NCBI GenBank assembly: GCA_021292105.1 | Contig: CM037863.1 | Location: 9,674,085 to 9,738,084, forward strand | DNA: 64,000 nucleotides | Source: Anadara kagoshimensis | Lineage: Eukaryota; Mollusca; Bivalvia; Arcoida; Arcidae | Reading direction: 5' to 3' | In this document: positions 23,430-31,757 of the stretch, one piece after another | Numbering within the stretch: the first letter of the stretch is position 1 | Layout of the letters: the number at the start of each line of letters is the position of its first letter | Translations under genes and position numbers: made by a program | Notes under the pieces: model-generated | Seen by the model: only the letters and a program-made list of their open reading frames with translations | What the model was told of the DNA's origin: nothing | Database searches by the model: none

Positions 23430-25820
23430 GGCTAAGTGGTCTAAAGCACATGCAGGCCTCTCCTTGACTGGGTCCGAATCCCACTCAGGACAGATCCTAG
23501 TGAGAGAGTTTGTCAGTTTGCTTGTTTAAATCAACAATCAACACATGTCAGCATTCATTTCAAAACTAGTGACATTAAAATAATATATAACTGAAAATCA
23601 GATTAACAATTATAGAAGAAAATATGATGGCAAACATCAGCTTTATTTGTCGTAGAATTTCAACAAAAAGAAAAGGCACATCCAATCTTTGCTTGGCCAT
23701 TTAATATAAAAAATCTGCTTGCACTACATACAAAAGATTTCTTATATCTAGTATTTATTAATTGTTGCTGCAAGAATTTTGTTTACAAAGAAGTATGATT
23801 TGTGTTAGTATTACCCAACCATTATCATTGCATTATGCGGAAGCGAGTTTAGGAAAAGAATCATTATCCATGGTGATTCAATACACAAAAACACAGGGAT
23901 GCTTTTGATTTAGCTCAATTTTAAGTAGAAAAATGAGTTCAGCATGCAAAATACCATAAAGTTGTCAAGTTTCAACAACATATGTTTATTTTTAAAGTTA
24001 TGGAGAAAAAGATGAAAACCTCTCTTGCGACGGTTCCGTCGGCTGTTGATTTTCAATTACCAATTACCGGTAGATAAGACAAAAATTCAAGAAAAACGCT
24101 CCGTTTTTGCGACTTTAAAAAGTCATAACTTTGGTTCTAGTTTAGATATCAACATAATTCAAACTGTTTTGGAAAGAATTATTAAATATCTTTCTGATTG
24201 GTTTATTTTCATTAAATTTTAAATAAGTTAAATTTTTCACCTGGGGTTGCTATTTAGTGTCATGGTGATTGGTAAGCATGGGCTTTAGTCCGCTTGGCCA
24301 CTGAGGCTCCTAAACAAAAACTAAGCATCATAGATTACTAACCAGTTATTTTGTTTTCTTTATAGCTCCAGGACCACAGTTAGCTGCATTTGATTTCTGG
24401 ATATTAGCTGTTGTATTAGGATGTCTTGTACTATTTATTGTTATTATCTTAATAATATGTTGTGTTACCGAAACCGTGGAGGAACATACCCAGGTAAGAT
24501 GATTATATATTTATATCTTACCCCAGCCCGACCCCTTAACAAAAAAATTATCAACTTCTTCTTGTCCATGAAGAAAAACCTCTTCATTTCCCCCAAAATA
24601 TAGGTCCCAATTTTTAAAGTAAAATAACTTTTATTTCCCCAACAATAGGAAATCAAAAGGCAAACTTTCAAAGTTTCATAACTTTGTAATTTGAAAACTA
24701 CTTGACTTTCCTTGACAAAAGAGGGCTATTTTTCTTTTGCCATCTCATTATCAGTTTAGTGAAGTAAAAAAAATTTAAAAAAAACCCTGATTTTTTGGAG
24801 AAACCATATTCCCCCCAATACCTCAACATATATTTTTCAATGAAAAACTTACGTTTTGCATATATAGGTTCCAATAATTATTTTAATCAGACAAAAAACA
24901 TTCATTTTCATATATGTATATTGTAGTTGATAAGAAGGAAGTAGAAGCTGGTCATGATCCAGAAAAAGAACTTAAGGATGGCGGATTTCATGATTTGTCA
25001 AGAGCGTAAGTAATGACTTAACCCCCACCCCCACCACCACCATACACAAACAGAATTTATAGTGGTTTATAGAAACCACCCTGCTTGTCCATTCAAATGG
25101 CATGTCTGCTCTATATCGTCCAGGTCTAAAGATGAATTTTGATCAAACTTAACAAATGTACACGAACATGAGATGATGTGATCACATACCAAATTTAGTT
25201 GGTCATGACCCAATGACAAAATCACAACCACGGTAACTCAGTTGGTAGGGCACTTGCTCTGATGTGGAAGGTCATGGGTTTGATCTCCCATCAGCATTTG
25301 ACCAACACTTTAAAAAAGGTTTTGGCTTTTTCACTGTTCACTTGGAATTCAGAAACGAAAGTCATGGGGTCCTTTTGAAGAAACATGAAAAAACGATCTC
25401 CTGTGTCGCAGCAGGTGGCCTGAGCACACTTTCAAGGTAAAAATTCCTGACACTTTACCATTAGCAGGTGATGCCTTGATATAAGTGAAGGATTCCTGAC
25501 TGAGACATAAAAACCCATTCAATCAATCAATTAATCAATCTAGACAAAACAGATAATATGCTTGCTGCAAGGTCATCTACATTGAAACATGCTAAATGTG
25601 GTCAGGTTCAGTATTTTGACATGTTTTCTTTTTGTATTTTAGAGATGACTTTGACAATCCTGGTTATGACAATGTTTCACTGTCAAGTCTGAAGCCTATC
25701 GAGAGTGATGAAGATAGTATGGGAGAATACGGTGAAATCGACATTGCCAAATTTAATGAGGATGGATCATTTATAGGACTTTATGCAGAAAAGAAAAAAC
25801 CAACACAGTCAACGGTGTAA
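6291..25820 (+). CDS. L1CAM/neuroglian-like Ig receptor without FnIII repeats
   Basis: Thirteen coding exons (6291-6363, 7600-7708, 8705-8904, 9382-9579, 10121-10267, 14308-14404, 15793-15995, 17410-17568, 18287-18454, 19254-19604, 24366-24493, 24927-25005, 25643-25820) give roughly 695 residues. Order: signal peptide (1-20), Ig1 (about 27-125), Ig2 (129-240), Ig3 (245-342), Ig4 (343-450), a cysteine-free Ig6-like domain (452-565), one transmembrane helix, and a cytoplasmic tail with FIGLY in place of the ankyrin-binding FIGQY. Ig1 YQCFAENKFG, Ig2 RIAVDTEGTLHFA...FYACS and tail FNEDGSFIG are typical of L1CAM/neuroglian. Typical members have six Ig and five FnIII domains and exceed 1100 residues; here Ig5 and all FnIII are absent. 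The exons are phase-consistent up to the transmembrane exon, which shows a one-base mismatch with the tail. Likely a divergent homophilic or heterophilic adhesion molecule at the plasma membrane; a paralogue of neuroglian rather than its orthologue is my inference. Confidence 0.85.
6391..6446. repeat. (GA)n microsatellite
   Basis: Imperfect GA tract just inside intron 1. Confidence 0.9.
6555..6930 (+). mobile_element. MITE, family B, degenerate copy
   Basis: The internal motifs 'gggtcttttgggaaaagg', GGGAAAAACTATCAACTTTT and 'ccattgggaatggggcc' occur in the same order as in the clearer copies at 51571 and 52843. Ends are eroded; no TSD found. Confidence 0.6.
7600..7708 (+). CDS. Exon 2: Ig1, first half
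   Basis: Bounded by a TTTTTCAG acceptor and GTAAGT donor. Encodes ERPPVIKSKLRSKYYV and the first Ig1 cysteine in FPCQTDGNPEP, the GNP-P turn typical of L1-family Ig1. Confidence 0.85.
8049..8413 (+). mobile_element. tRNA-headed SINE
   Basis: Box A-like GGCCTAATGGATAAGAC and box B-like GAGTTTGAGATCC, followed by a conserved body and an end reading GCGTTAAACAACATTC. It lies in intron 2. It is a repeat, not a tRNA gene: the cloverleaf does not close. Confidence 0.65.
8705..8904 (+). CDS. Exon 3: Ig1, second half
   Basis: Contains the Ig core tryptophan (VYWTQNNQKF), an N-glycosylation sequon NGT and the second cysteine in DWGRYQCFAENKFGKAMG, which closely matches L1CAM/neuroglian Ig1. Confidence 0.9.
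9382..9579 (+). CDS. Exon 4: Ig2, first half
   Basis: Encodes SIKCPG (first cysteine), CRIEWKVG (core tryptophan) and LDTRIAVDTEG, a signature of the L1-family Ig2. Two extra cysteines (QKCTPKSKC) may form a local disulfide. Confidence 0.85.
9629..9662. repeat. (CT)n microsatellite
   Basis: CT tract in intron 4, close to the donor. A spurious open frame on the other strand reads through it. Confidence 0.9.
10121..10267 (+). CDS. Exon 5: Ig2, second half
   Basis: Encodes GTLHFAYLKKSD and DLDFYACSVFNEE with the closing cysteine, then PQVKLTVVDS, the last strand and linker. Phase 1 at both ends. Confidence 0.85.
11158..11290 (+). pseudogene. Short open stretch inside the transposon
   Basis: An ATG in AAAAATGCC context opens MPRKSNIQIAQLVPCSHYVT and runs about 43 codons to a stop. 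No domain recognised. It may be the beginning of a transposon protein whose other exons are decayed or unrecognised. Confidence 0.3.
11600..11930 (+). pseudogene. Transposon-borne ORF with half a CXC motif
   Basis: An open frame without its own ATG runs about 110 codons to TAA near 11930. It contains RYCGPGCKCTNCKN, like the second half of tesmin/TSO1- or MSL2-type CXC zinc-binding motifs, followed by an Ala/Thr/Asp-rich tail. It looks like the terminal exon of a transposon-encoded protein. The first half of a CXC domain was not found. Confidence 0.45.
12745..13010 (+). mobile_element. SINE-like fragment nested in the transposon
   Basis: Contains TACAGGTTTGAATCTCATTT (box B-like), 'gtgagaaagtt' and a tail resembling the SINE copies at 14877, 23426 and 48850. 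The head is degenerate. Confidence 0.45.
13109..13232. repeat. Perfect 22 bp hairpin arms plus a third copy
   Basis: TGTCATGTGCTGATTTTGAA at 13174 is complemented at 13213-13232, with a related segment at 13109-13168. It can fold into a strong hairpin inside the transposon. Confidence 0.75.
13643..14013. repeat. 198 bp direct repeat at the transposon right end
   Basis: Two tandem units begin CACCTGCTGATTTCTTAACT at 13643 and CACCTGCCGTTTTCTCAACT at 13841. Both contain GACAGAATCGCATCCCAC and end in TGTCGGCCGACAG, a short palindrome. Confidence 0.8.
14308..14404 (+). CDS. Exon 6: Ig3, first half
   Basis: Starts 38 bp after the transposon end. Encodes SSTVDPSPVFHTATVEAM and TALCQCVFRG with the first Ig3 cysteine. 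Phase 1 in, phase 2 out (GTATGT donor). Confidence 0.8.
14877..15110 (+). mobile_element. tRNA-related SINE
   Basis: Head TGGCTTATTGGTCTAAAGCA, box B-like TATGTTCGAGTCCCGC, tail 'agaatcttgactggggcgtaaaactt'. Related shorter pieces lie at 15540-15740, 23426-23545 and, reversed, 52085-52290. Confidence 0.55.
15120..15225. mobile_element. Truncated MITE of the CAGTCAAACCT family
   Basis: Ends AAACAGGTTTGACTGTGTA and has 'aaggtctacctgccc...gaccactttta' inside, like the MITEs at 18579 and 52325. The left inverted repeat is missing. Confidence 0.5.
15233..15492 (-). mobile_element. SINE, head-truncated copy
   Basis: About 260 bp nearly identical to 40683-40975, which has the complete tRNA-like head. 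Conserved landmarks: AGTCTGTCCCGAGCCATTAG, 'gggacgccggtccat', 'gctcaaggacacaacacatcgcccgg'. On the minus strand this copy lacks the tRNA head. Confidence 0.75.
15793..15995 (+). CDS. Exon 7: Ig3, second half
   Basis: Contains IQWFRED (core Trp), a sequon NYS and EKDEGRYTCQL, the D-x-G-x-Y-x-C Ig signature. Phase 2 in, phase 1 out. Confidence 0.85.
16055..16325 (+). repeat. Dispersed repeat, copy at 19618
   Basis: Begins ATCCCCCGCTTTTCGAAGAA and includes 'gtccgaaattctagtctg', 'gatgtgcatattgttaaccca' and 'ctgctggtggggtatcc'. The same order recurs at 19618-19870 and, reversed, near 41640-41990 and 43380-43600. Family not recognised. Confidence 0.6.
16688..16774. repeat. Hairpin with 24 bp arms
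   Basis: ACAAGATTTTGGAAGTGGCA is complemented by TGCCACTTCCAAAATCTTGG, separated by about 37 bases. Confidence 0.8.
17118..17354. mobile_element. MITE, family C copy 1
   Basis: Inverted repeats of about 33 bp: left GGTAAACAACATTGACCTGT and 'ccgtttgacctttg', right their complement ending 'gttgtttact'. About 237 bp, possible TA duplication. Second copy at 60275. Confidence 0.75.
17410..17568 (+). CDS. Exon 8: Ig4, first half
   Basis: Encodes PPIFDDETKDKPQGLTLPEG, AVFRCKS (first cysteine) and AWYQNGKLIKSG. Like neuroglian Ig4 it begins with a PP-F strand after the linker. Confidence 0.85.
17950..18205 (+). repeat. Dispersed non-coding repeat, copy of 3100
   Basis: Repeats the landmarks of the 3100-3340 element, including a poly-G run at 18141-18158 followed by 'gtgagcttgtggctca'. 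It ends about 80 bp before exon 9. Confidence 0.7.
18287..18454 (+). CDS. Exon 9: Ig4, second half
   Basis: Encodes STDNTTLVVKNVQ, then MDVGSYVCEVSNTFGTVYG with the closing cysteine, as in L1-family Ig4. Phase 1 at both ends. Confidence 0.85.
18579..18746. mobile_element. MITE, CAGTCAAACCT family, degenerate
   Basis: Ends AGTCAAACTTACCTTGAAGG and TGGCCTTTAAAGGTTTGACT are inverted repeats; the interior matches the family (CACCTGCC, 'agatcactttta'). 168 bp. Confidence 0.6.
19254..19604 (+). CDS. Exon 10: cysteine-free Ig6-like domain
   Basis: A single 351 bp exon. TLSVDATTDPQLNLEYIWSF matches the L1-family Ig6 pattern C-x-A-x-x-D-P-x-L...W, and GVYTVVIRHQYEN matches the closing strand, but both disulfide cysteines are valine here. 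Two sequons (NVT, NKT). The domain immediately precedes the membrane span; Ig5 and all FnIII repeats would normally lie beside it. An FnIII identity is possible but the motif order favours Ig. Confidence 0.75.
19618..19870 (+). repeat. Dispersed repeat, copy of 16055
   Basis: Starts 14 bases inside intron 10 with ATCCCTCGCCTTTCTAATAA and follows the 16055-16325 copy landmark by landmark. Confidence 0.6.
19871..20540 (+). other. Intron 10, left part
   Basis: No exon recognised. A poor SINE-like stretch may lie near 19980-20130 (GGTTAGAGTTTGAACTCAGC). Otherwise AT-rich unique-looking DNA. Confidence 0.4.
20740..20754. promoter_or_regulatory. Perfect IR3 nuclear-receptor palindrome
   Basis: AGGTCAAGGTGACCT is a canonical estrogen-response-element type inverted repeat with a 3 bp spacer. 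The second element copy carries AGGTCACCTTGACCT at the same place (35745-35759). Function unproven. Confidence 0.4.
21067..22030 (+). repeat. 145 bp tandem repeat array, copy 1
   Basis: CTATAAAC recurs at 21088, 21233, 21378, 21523, 21667, 21812 and 21957, a 145 bp period. Most units contain GGGTTCAAAGGTCAAGGTCA, which holds a DR1 and an extended TCAAGGTCA half-site. Confidence 0.9.
23381..23429. repeat. (TC)n microsatellite
   Basis: TC tract abutting a SINE head. Confidence 0.9.
23430..23545 (+). mobile_element. SINE head fragment
   Basis: GGCTAAGTGGTCTAAAGCAC (box A region) and GGGTCCGAATCCCACTCAGG (box B region) followed by 'gagagagtttgtcagtttgcttg'. Same family as 14877 and 48850. Confidence 0.55.
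24366..24493 (+). CDS. Exon 11: transmembrane helix, with a frame mismatch
   Basis: In the frame carried over from exon 10 it encodes AAFDFWILAVVLGCLVLFIV and IILIICC, a clear membrane helix. The L1-family juxtamembrane motif RNRGG-YP is also present (YRNRGGTYP) but one frame over, and only that frame matches the next exon (VDKKEVEAG). In the helix frame the next exon stops after six codons. A one-base deletion in the helix or just after it, in the genome or in this assembly, explains both. The CAG-GTAAGA donor is excellent. Confidence 0.75.
24927..25005 (+). CDS. Exon 12: cytoplasmic tail, proximal
   Basis: Encodes VDKKEVEAGHDPEKELKDGG followed by FHDLSRA; an acidic/basic juxtamembrane segment as in L1-family tails. 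Phase 1 in, 2 out. Confidence 0.75.
25226..25530 (+). mobile_element. tRNA-headed SINE, family D
   Basis: Head CGGTAACTCAGTTGGTAGGG, box B-like TCATGGGTTTGATCTCCC, tail 'attcctgactgagacataaaaaccc'. Related copies at 30812, 31758, 38295(-), 50268(-), 58273(-) and 59915. Confidence 0.65.
25643..25820 (+). CDS. Exon 13: ankyrin-binding tail
   Basis: Encodes DDFDNPGYDNVSLSSL, SDEDSMGEYGEIDIAKF, then FNEDGSFIGLY, and ends TQSTV plus TAA. The FIGQY tyrosine is kept but Q is L. In L1-family proteins this motif binds ankyrin and is released by tyrosine phosphorylation. The terminal STV resembles a class I PDZ ligand (S/T-x-V). Confidence 0.9.
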
Positions 25821-26882
25821 AACTGTGGCCATTAGAAAATGCTAGTTTATTTTTATATTGAAATTTATGAAAGAAGGAAATTTAATATACCAGTATATAA
25901 AAACAAAGTTAGACATTGTAAAAGGAAGTTATGAGTGTTTTAAATTTGAATAAGTATTTTTTACATAAGTTTTCAGCATTGACCTTTGACCTTTATGTTG
26001 TGTGTGCACATCTCATAGTTTAATATTTTTGTCATGGTAACCATGTGTGTGAATCAAGCATGTTAAAATTTATGTTGGTATATTGAAAAGTGCAGACAAA
26101 CAAACTAGTGTGACCTTGACATTTGACCTTGGCTTTTGGTTTTCATCATGAACTATTTTTTTTTTGTTTCTCATTGTCAAGAGGAATATTCTAATCATCC
26201 ATATAATGGATATTACTTACATTTGCCATTTACATTTTTGCCAATTATGAAACACTCATGTACATATACAACTGTACGGCAGTATTAATTTATTCGGCTA
26301 CAGGTCAGATGTCAAGGTTATATTTTTAGAGGAAATACTATTATCACATCTACACAAATGTAAGATGTGTACTGTAAACAGATTTAGATAGGCGTATACT
26401 TATTGTAGCTATTCATGTATGCCCTATGTATTAGCAGAGTTGAAATTTAGCACTAACAACGCTTTTAACAAGACCAAATGGGAGTTTCTTAATTTAAAAA
26501 GTATGTATATTTTAGGAAGAATATGAAGTGATGAGATGGTTTTACATTCTAGATAAGAGTAATTGTTAGAATTTCTTTGCAAGAATATGAAATTTATAAT
26601 CCAGATAATGAGTAACTGTTAAAAGTTCTTTGCAGTCTCTCTCATTCTCTCACCTAAAAAGCACACATACACACAAACACCTTAAGCATAGCTCAATATT
26701 TGGTTATTAATGTCAAGGTCATTGGAATAGCTATGTGTTGATAATCAATTGAACTTAGTGCTATGAATTAATTATGATACTTATTTTATTGCTAAATGGC
26801 ACACACACACACACATTTTTTTTATGTATAGAAATGTATAAAAAATGGAATATTTAAATTTAAGTCAGAAAAAAGAATAAAG
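25821..26882 (+). other. Probable 3'UTR of the L1-like gene
   Basis: AT-rich DNA with AATAAA at 26877-26882 as a candidate poly(A) signal. A later AATAAA near 30231 could serve a longer form. No open frames of note. Confidence 0.4.
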
Positions 26883-27559
26883 ACTGAGTTAAAAGTATGA
26901 CAACTGATCATGAAACAGTTAAATCTCGTTATCTCGATCTTCACAGGGAAATGAGAATAGTTACTTATCCAAAGTTCAAGATATCTGTGCTGAAGAATTC
27001 AACTTTATGTTGTATGTTACCTTGTGTAAAGCTCCGGTAATATAGATTTAGTTAAAAGTGTGGTAGATTACTGTGGACTTGATTAAGGACAGTAATGATT
27101 ATATCAAGGACCTCTCTCGCCCTTTTATGAATAGGGCTTGGATCCTTGTGAATTAGGGACTGTATTTCTATTTTGGCATCAATGGCGCAAGAGTCCCTTC
27201 TACATTGAACACTGCTATTATGATAAATTATTGCAGAAATGTCATTATTGGAACTTTATTATGTGTTTGGTGTATTGGTTTTGATATTCCGAGAAATGGC
27301 TGTAAGCAACATGTAATTTGTTGTAGCTCTGCTTGGTGTACTTGGTTTTGTCGTTATATCATTATACATGCATGTTATTCTGATAAATGCCTCTTAAGAT
27401 AATGCTTGTTTGTAATTGTGCAGGGATTTGGTTTTGTGTTTATTTATGAATTAATCTGTTTATCCATTCCCTCCATTAATTATCATCAATTAGTAACGAA
27501 AATTAAATTAGATATTCCTTCATGTGTTACATCAACAGATTACTTGTGTTACTAACCAT

Positions 27560-27970
27560 GGTTCTCATTGGTTCTCTCGTTGAACTTACCTTGGTTTTCA
27601 TTGGTTCCCTTGTTGAACTTACCTTGGTTTTCATTGGCTTTCTTGTTGAACTTAAGTTCTCCTGTTGAACTTATCTTGGTTTTCATTTGTTATCTTGTTG
27701 AACCTAACCTTGGTTCTCTTATTTAACTTCTCTTGGTTCCCATTGGTTTTCTTGTTTAACTTACCTTGGTTTTCATTGGTTCCCTTGTTTAACTTACCTT
27801 GGTTTTCATTGGTTCCCTTGTTGAACTTACCTTGGTTTTCATTGGTTCTCTTGTTGAACTTAGCTTGGTTTTCATTGGTTCTCTTGTAAACCTAACCTTG
27901 GTTCTCTTATTTAACTTCTCTTGGTTCCCATTGGTTGTCTTGTTGAACTTACCTTGATTTTATTGGTTCT
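27560..27970 (+). repeat. 33 bp minisatellite
   Basis: About a dozen units of the pattern CTTGGTTTTCATTGG-TTCCC-TTGTTGAACTTAC. Since 33 is a multiple of three the array stays open in one frame (27665-27889), giving a leucine/phenylalanine-rich peptide that I regard as incidental. Confidence 0.85.
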
Positions 27971-28085
27971 GTGCCAGTAACTGATCTCATTTAAACTGTA
28001 CTGATATATTATATATGTATTGTGGTAGTTTTATGTCATTGTTATGGTCTACATGTTGTCTGTAGACATTTGTAGTTAGTTATGT

Positions 28086-28267
28086 GGCAGGTTTTAATCG
28101 CTAGCTCAAATGTCAATTTTCATTAACTTCAGAATTTCCTTTTTGAGGCAGATTTTTATTGGCTAGCTTGTAAGTCGATTTCATTAGCTTCAGAATTTCC
28201 ACTCTGTGGCAGATTTTTATTCGCTAGCTCACAAGTCAAATTTTCATTAGCTTCAGAATTTCCACAC
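28086..28267 (+). repeat. About 61 bp tandem repeat, three units
   Basis: Units start GGCAGGTTTT, GGCAGATTTT and GGCAGATTTT at 28086, 28147 and 28208, each containing CGCTAGCTC-like and 'cattagcttcagaatttcc' blocks. Confidence 0.8.
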
Positions 28268-28429
28268 AGCTTATTTGCACTATAGCTACAAAGTAATGGC
28301 AATTAGGATTGTATAGGTCTATTAGAAGATTTTTATCATATAATTATAAGAATGTTTGTCTAGGTTTTCGCATGTTTTTAAATTGATTGCCTTGTTTAGC
28401 AAACACATTGACAGACACGTTGACACCGA

Positions 28430-28650
28430 CACAAACACACACACACTCGCATGATTTGTGGTTATATCACAATTGTAGGCATTCTTGCATATTATTCATC
28501 TGATAATGAACCAAACATACACACAAATATATTAGTGAAACACTCGCACAAACATACACATTAGTGAAACACACTAACACAAATATATAAGTGAAACACA
28601 CACACGCATACATACATGTACATGTATTAGTGAAACACACACACATTTTG
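28430..28650 (+). repeat. Degenerate CA-rich tandem repeat
   Basis: Repeated TTAGTGAAACAC blocks separated by ACACAAATAT-like DNA. Confidence 0.65.
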
Positions 28651-30288
28651 CTAAATGGTTAAATGTCCCATGTAGGTTTTTTATTTTTGTATTATTTTGC
28701 ATATATTTATCATTTTTCATCATTTATCATATTTCAGCTATAATTATTGTGTTTATTTCATTAGTCTCAGCTATCGTCATCATCCACTAAAAATCATTTT
28801 TATATATATTTTTACATGGGCCTTGTTCGGTATATATGCCCTACGTGTATAATTGTTGTATATACATATATATTTTTACACGTGTGATAGGTGGTCGAAC
28901 GGGGCTCACTTGAGTAATTTTTTATGATTTAGTTTTTACGAAACATTCCTATAGATACCCAAGTTCTTGACCTACTTATATAACCCTAAAGGTCAAGGTA
29001 TTTGGGTATTTTTTATGTTTTTCCTCGTTTGCGGCCCAAATATAAAGATTTTTATTTGATAGAAGGAAGAGTTTTGTGCAATTGTTAATACAATTATTGT
29101 TATATTTTTTATAAAATCCTTTCTGGGTGGCCAAATTCTTGGTAGTTGCATAATTCTGTTGAAATAGAAATTTATTTAAAATCACAAAATGTCTGGGTTT
29201 TGAAAGGTACGTTATACAATATATCTGAAAACATGGACCTTAATTTTATATGAGAATATTTGGCCTGATTTTAATGAATTCTTTTTTCATAATTAAATCA
29301 GACACTAGTACTTTTTAGGTGTTCATGATCATCTTTGCAATATTTCAATTTTGATTGTAATAGTTAGGTTTCTGTGAAGAACTACACTGTATTAGCTCAG
29401 GATTATATGGAAAGCCATGTGATTTTTCTGACAGCACTTGTAATTAGCAAAGATCCTGGAGCTAGATCAAATAATGATAGGTTTTAAATGTTTTTTAAAT
29501 TCTTTGAGAACATATTTTAATTTTAACATCTTCCAATGTAATTCTATTATCTCGGAAAATGTTTTACAAAGAATTATACCAGTTCGTGGCTACAGTGCCC
29601 TAACTAGCTTCTTGTTTTTGATTGGCTAGTTTGCTAGGTCAAGTCATGGACTGGGACCCTGATCGCTTTGACTTTAGTGCCCTGACCAGCCTTTTTGCTG
29701 GTTCTGCTAGGTCCGTCGGGTGATCGGGGGCTCAAGGCCATCTGGAGACGATATTGTTATTAAATATTGATATTTTATAGAAAAAAATGAAGAAAAACAA
29801 CAATTCTTTTAAAATGTGAATATATGTTTTTATCAATGTAAAATAGGATTCAAATTAAGTAGTTTTGGCATAAATTAAATTCTCAATATTTTATAATCTG
29901 TAAAAAAAAAAAAAATTAAGTTAGAGTTATCTCCCTTGCACTTCAAACTTGTCCATAGTACCTGTATATTGACTTGTTACAGGCAGGATAAAAATTAATT
30001 TTACAAAACAAAATTAATAAAATTGATATCTTTATGAAAGTTTAGGTCCAAAATTATGAATGTTTTATAAATGCAAGTTTTTTGGGGTTTTTCTTACTGA
30101 TACAAATCATATACATATAGGATTTTAATATTCTGGTGTTTTTGGAATTTACTTAAGGAACTTAAAATTTTAACCTGTACAATTTTTCGACTAGTGAATT
30201 ATTTGATGTACCTCTGTATTCACATTGACTAAATAAATGCTTTTGTAGTAATCTGAATAGTCTTGATTTTACTTGATTTATGGACGGA

Positions 30289-30600
30289 CATGGCCGAGTG
30301 GTACTGTTACTGGCTTTCAATGTCGAGGGTTATGGGTTCGAACCTCACTCAGGACTTGGACAATTTCTGAGATGATTTTCATATTCTGGCTGTACTAAAG
30401 ATGTGAAAAGCTTGTTATTCTTACATTTTTTGCATGAGAATCCCTTTCTCAGTGCACGCTAAAGACACCTCTGTAGAGTTCGAAAAAAAAGTAGGCCACC
30501 TGTGGTCACTACAGAGAACGCTCACACAGTTATAATTGAAACAGACTGAGCAACATCACCCGAACCATTCCTGAGCTAAATCAGAATTTTTGGTTACATA
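30289..30600 (+). mobile_element. SINE-like element with tRNA head
   Basis: ATGGCCGAGTGGTACTGTTA and TTATGGGTTCGAACCTCACT have the positions of tRNA boxes A and B. The following body (GGACAATTTCTGAGATGATT, 'ccacctgtggtcactacag') recurs at 53330-53400. Confidence 0.6.
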
Positions 30601-30811
30601 TTTCTATTCCTCGATATCTCATGAATAGAGGTGTCTGAAAAAATTCTGAATGATTTTAATTTTGAATAGTTGTAAATTTTCAGAATGAATTCAAAATTTT
30701 CAGACAAATATTTCAAATGAAAGCATTCAGAAAAATTCAGACTACATTAATTTTTTGTGTAAAAAATATAATTCAGACAAATTTCAGAATGTTTGTGTTA
30801 TGAGGGAAATT

Positions 30812-31130
30812 ACCACTATGATAGCTCAGTTGGTATAGTGCTGAGTCTGAGTGGGAGGTCTGAGTTTGAATCCTAGGTAGGTCCAACTAAGACTTGAAAA
30901 AAGGTTGTGGCTGTTCTTCCACCAAGCAACCAGCACTTAGAAATGGAAGTCACTTGGTCTTTTTGAAGAGACCTTAAAAATGGATGCCCTGTGTCACTGT
31001 AGAGATTACTCATTAAAGAACCCTCCCTTCACATCTAAATTTCTATCACTTCACCTATAGCTGATGATATCTCAATATACTACTTAAATGAAATATTCTT
31101 GACTGAGATGTTAAACCCCATATTAATCCT
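30812..31130 (+). mobile_element. SINE, family D
   Basis: Head GATAGCTCAGTTGGTATAGT, box B-like GTCTGAGTTTGAATCCTAGG, tail 'attcttgactgagatgttaaacccc'. Confidence 0.7.
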
Positions 31131-31159
31131 CAATCATATTTACTTGTGATGTGTAACTA

Positions 31160-31346
31160 CAGTAAAACCTCATTATAATGCCCCTCGATAACTTTGCCAC
31201 CTCGCTTATCGCCACACTATTTTGAAGTCCCAAAATCCATTTTGTTTATGTTTTTCTTTATCCACCTCCTCCGATTTATCGCCAAACCCCTTTATAGCGC
31301 CAAAATTTGACTGAACAAATGGTGGCGATGAATCGAGGTTTTACTG
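31160..31346. mobile_element. 187 bp mariner-like MITE
   Basis: Ends CAGTAAAACCTC and GAGGTTTTACTG are perfect 12 bp inverted repeats, flanked by TA on both sides. Further inside, ATAATGCC and GGCGATGA extend the pairing. A possible degenerate relative starts at 44325. Confidence 0.75.
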
Positions 31347-31757
31347 TATTTCTATAACCCCACCCACCCTTCCACACACAATTAAAAGGGTAGTAGATAA
31401 GTTTGAATACAAATTACATGTAAACCATCTCCCTAACTTGCTGTTTGTCATAACTCTCACCTCTATACAAGTGATAGGTAGATCACATTGGTTGATTAAA
31501 TTGTAGTGAAGATCATTTCACTTCATGAGATGTCACCAGCTATATTGAGTGAAATATGGGTTTACATCACAGTCAAAGTTATTTTACTTACATTAAGATA
31601 ATATCAGCTATATTGAATGGAAAGAAGTTTACACCAGTCAAAAGTATAAGGAAATATGGGTTTATATAATAGTCAAGGTTATCTCACTTATATTGAGATG
31701 TCACCAGCTAAAGTGAAATGGTGTTTTAAACCACAGTCAAGTTTATTTCATAATAGT

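Larger units (their letters stand above)
22128..24365 (+). other. Intron 10, right part
   Basis: No exon recognised, notably no FnIII exon. Contains a CT microsatellite and a SINE head near 23380-23545. The rest is AT-rich, with only short chance open frames. Confidence 0.5.

Noticed and set aside
19605-24365. Hidden FnIII exons
   Set aside because: Scanned for W...L...Y.V FnIII patterns next to splice signals; only repeats and short chance frames were found.
27665-27889. Plus-strand frame resembling repeated hydrophobic helices
   Set aside because: It is the 33 bp minisatellite translated; period divisible by three keeps it open by chance.
30289-30365. tRNA gene
   Set aside because: Boxes A and B are present, but the stems do not pair convincingly and the unit continues into a shared SINE body.
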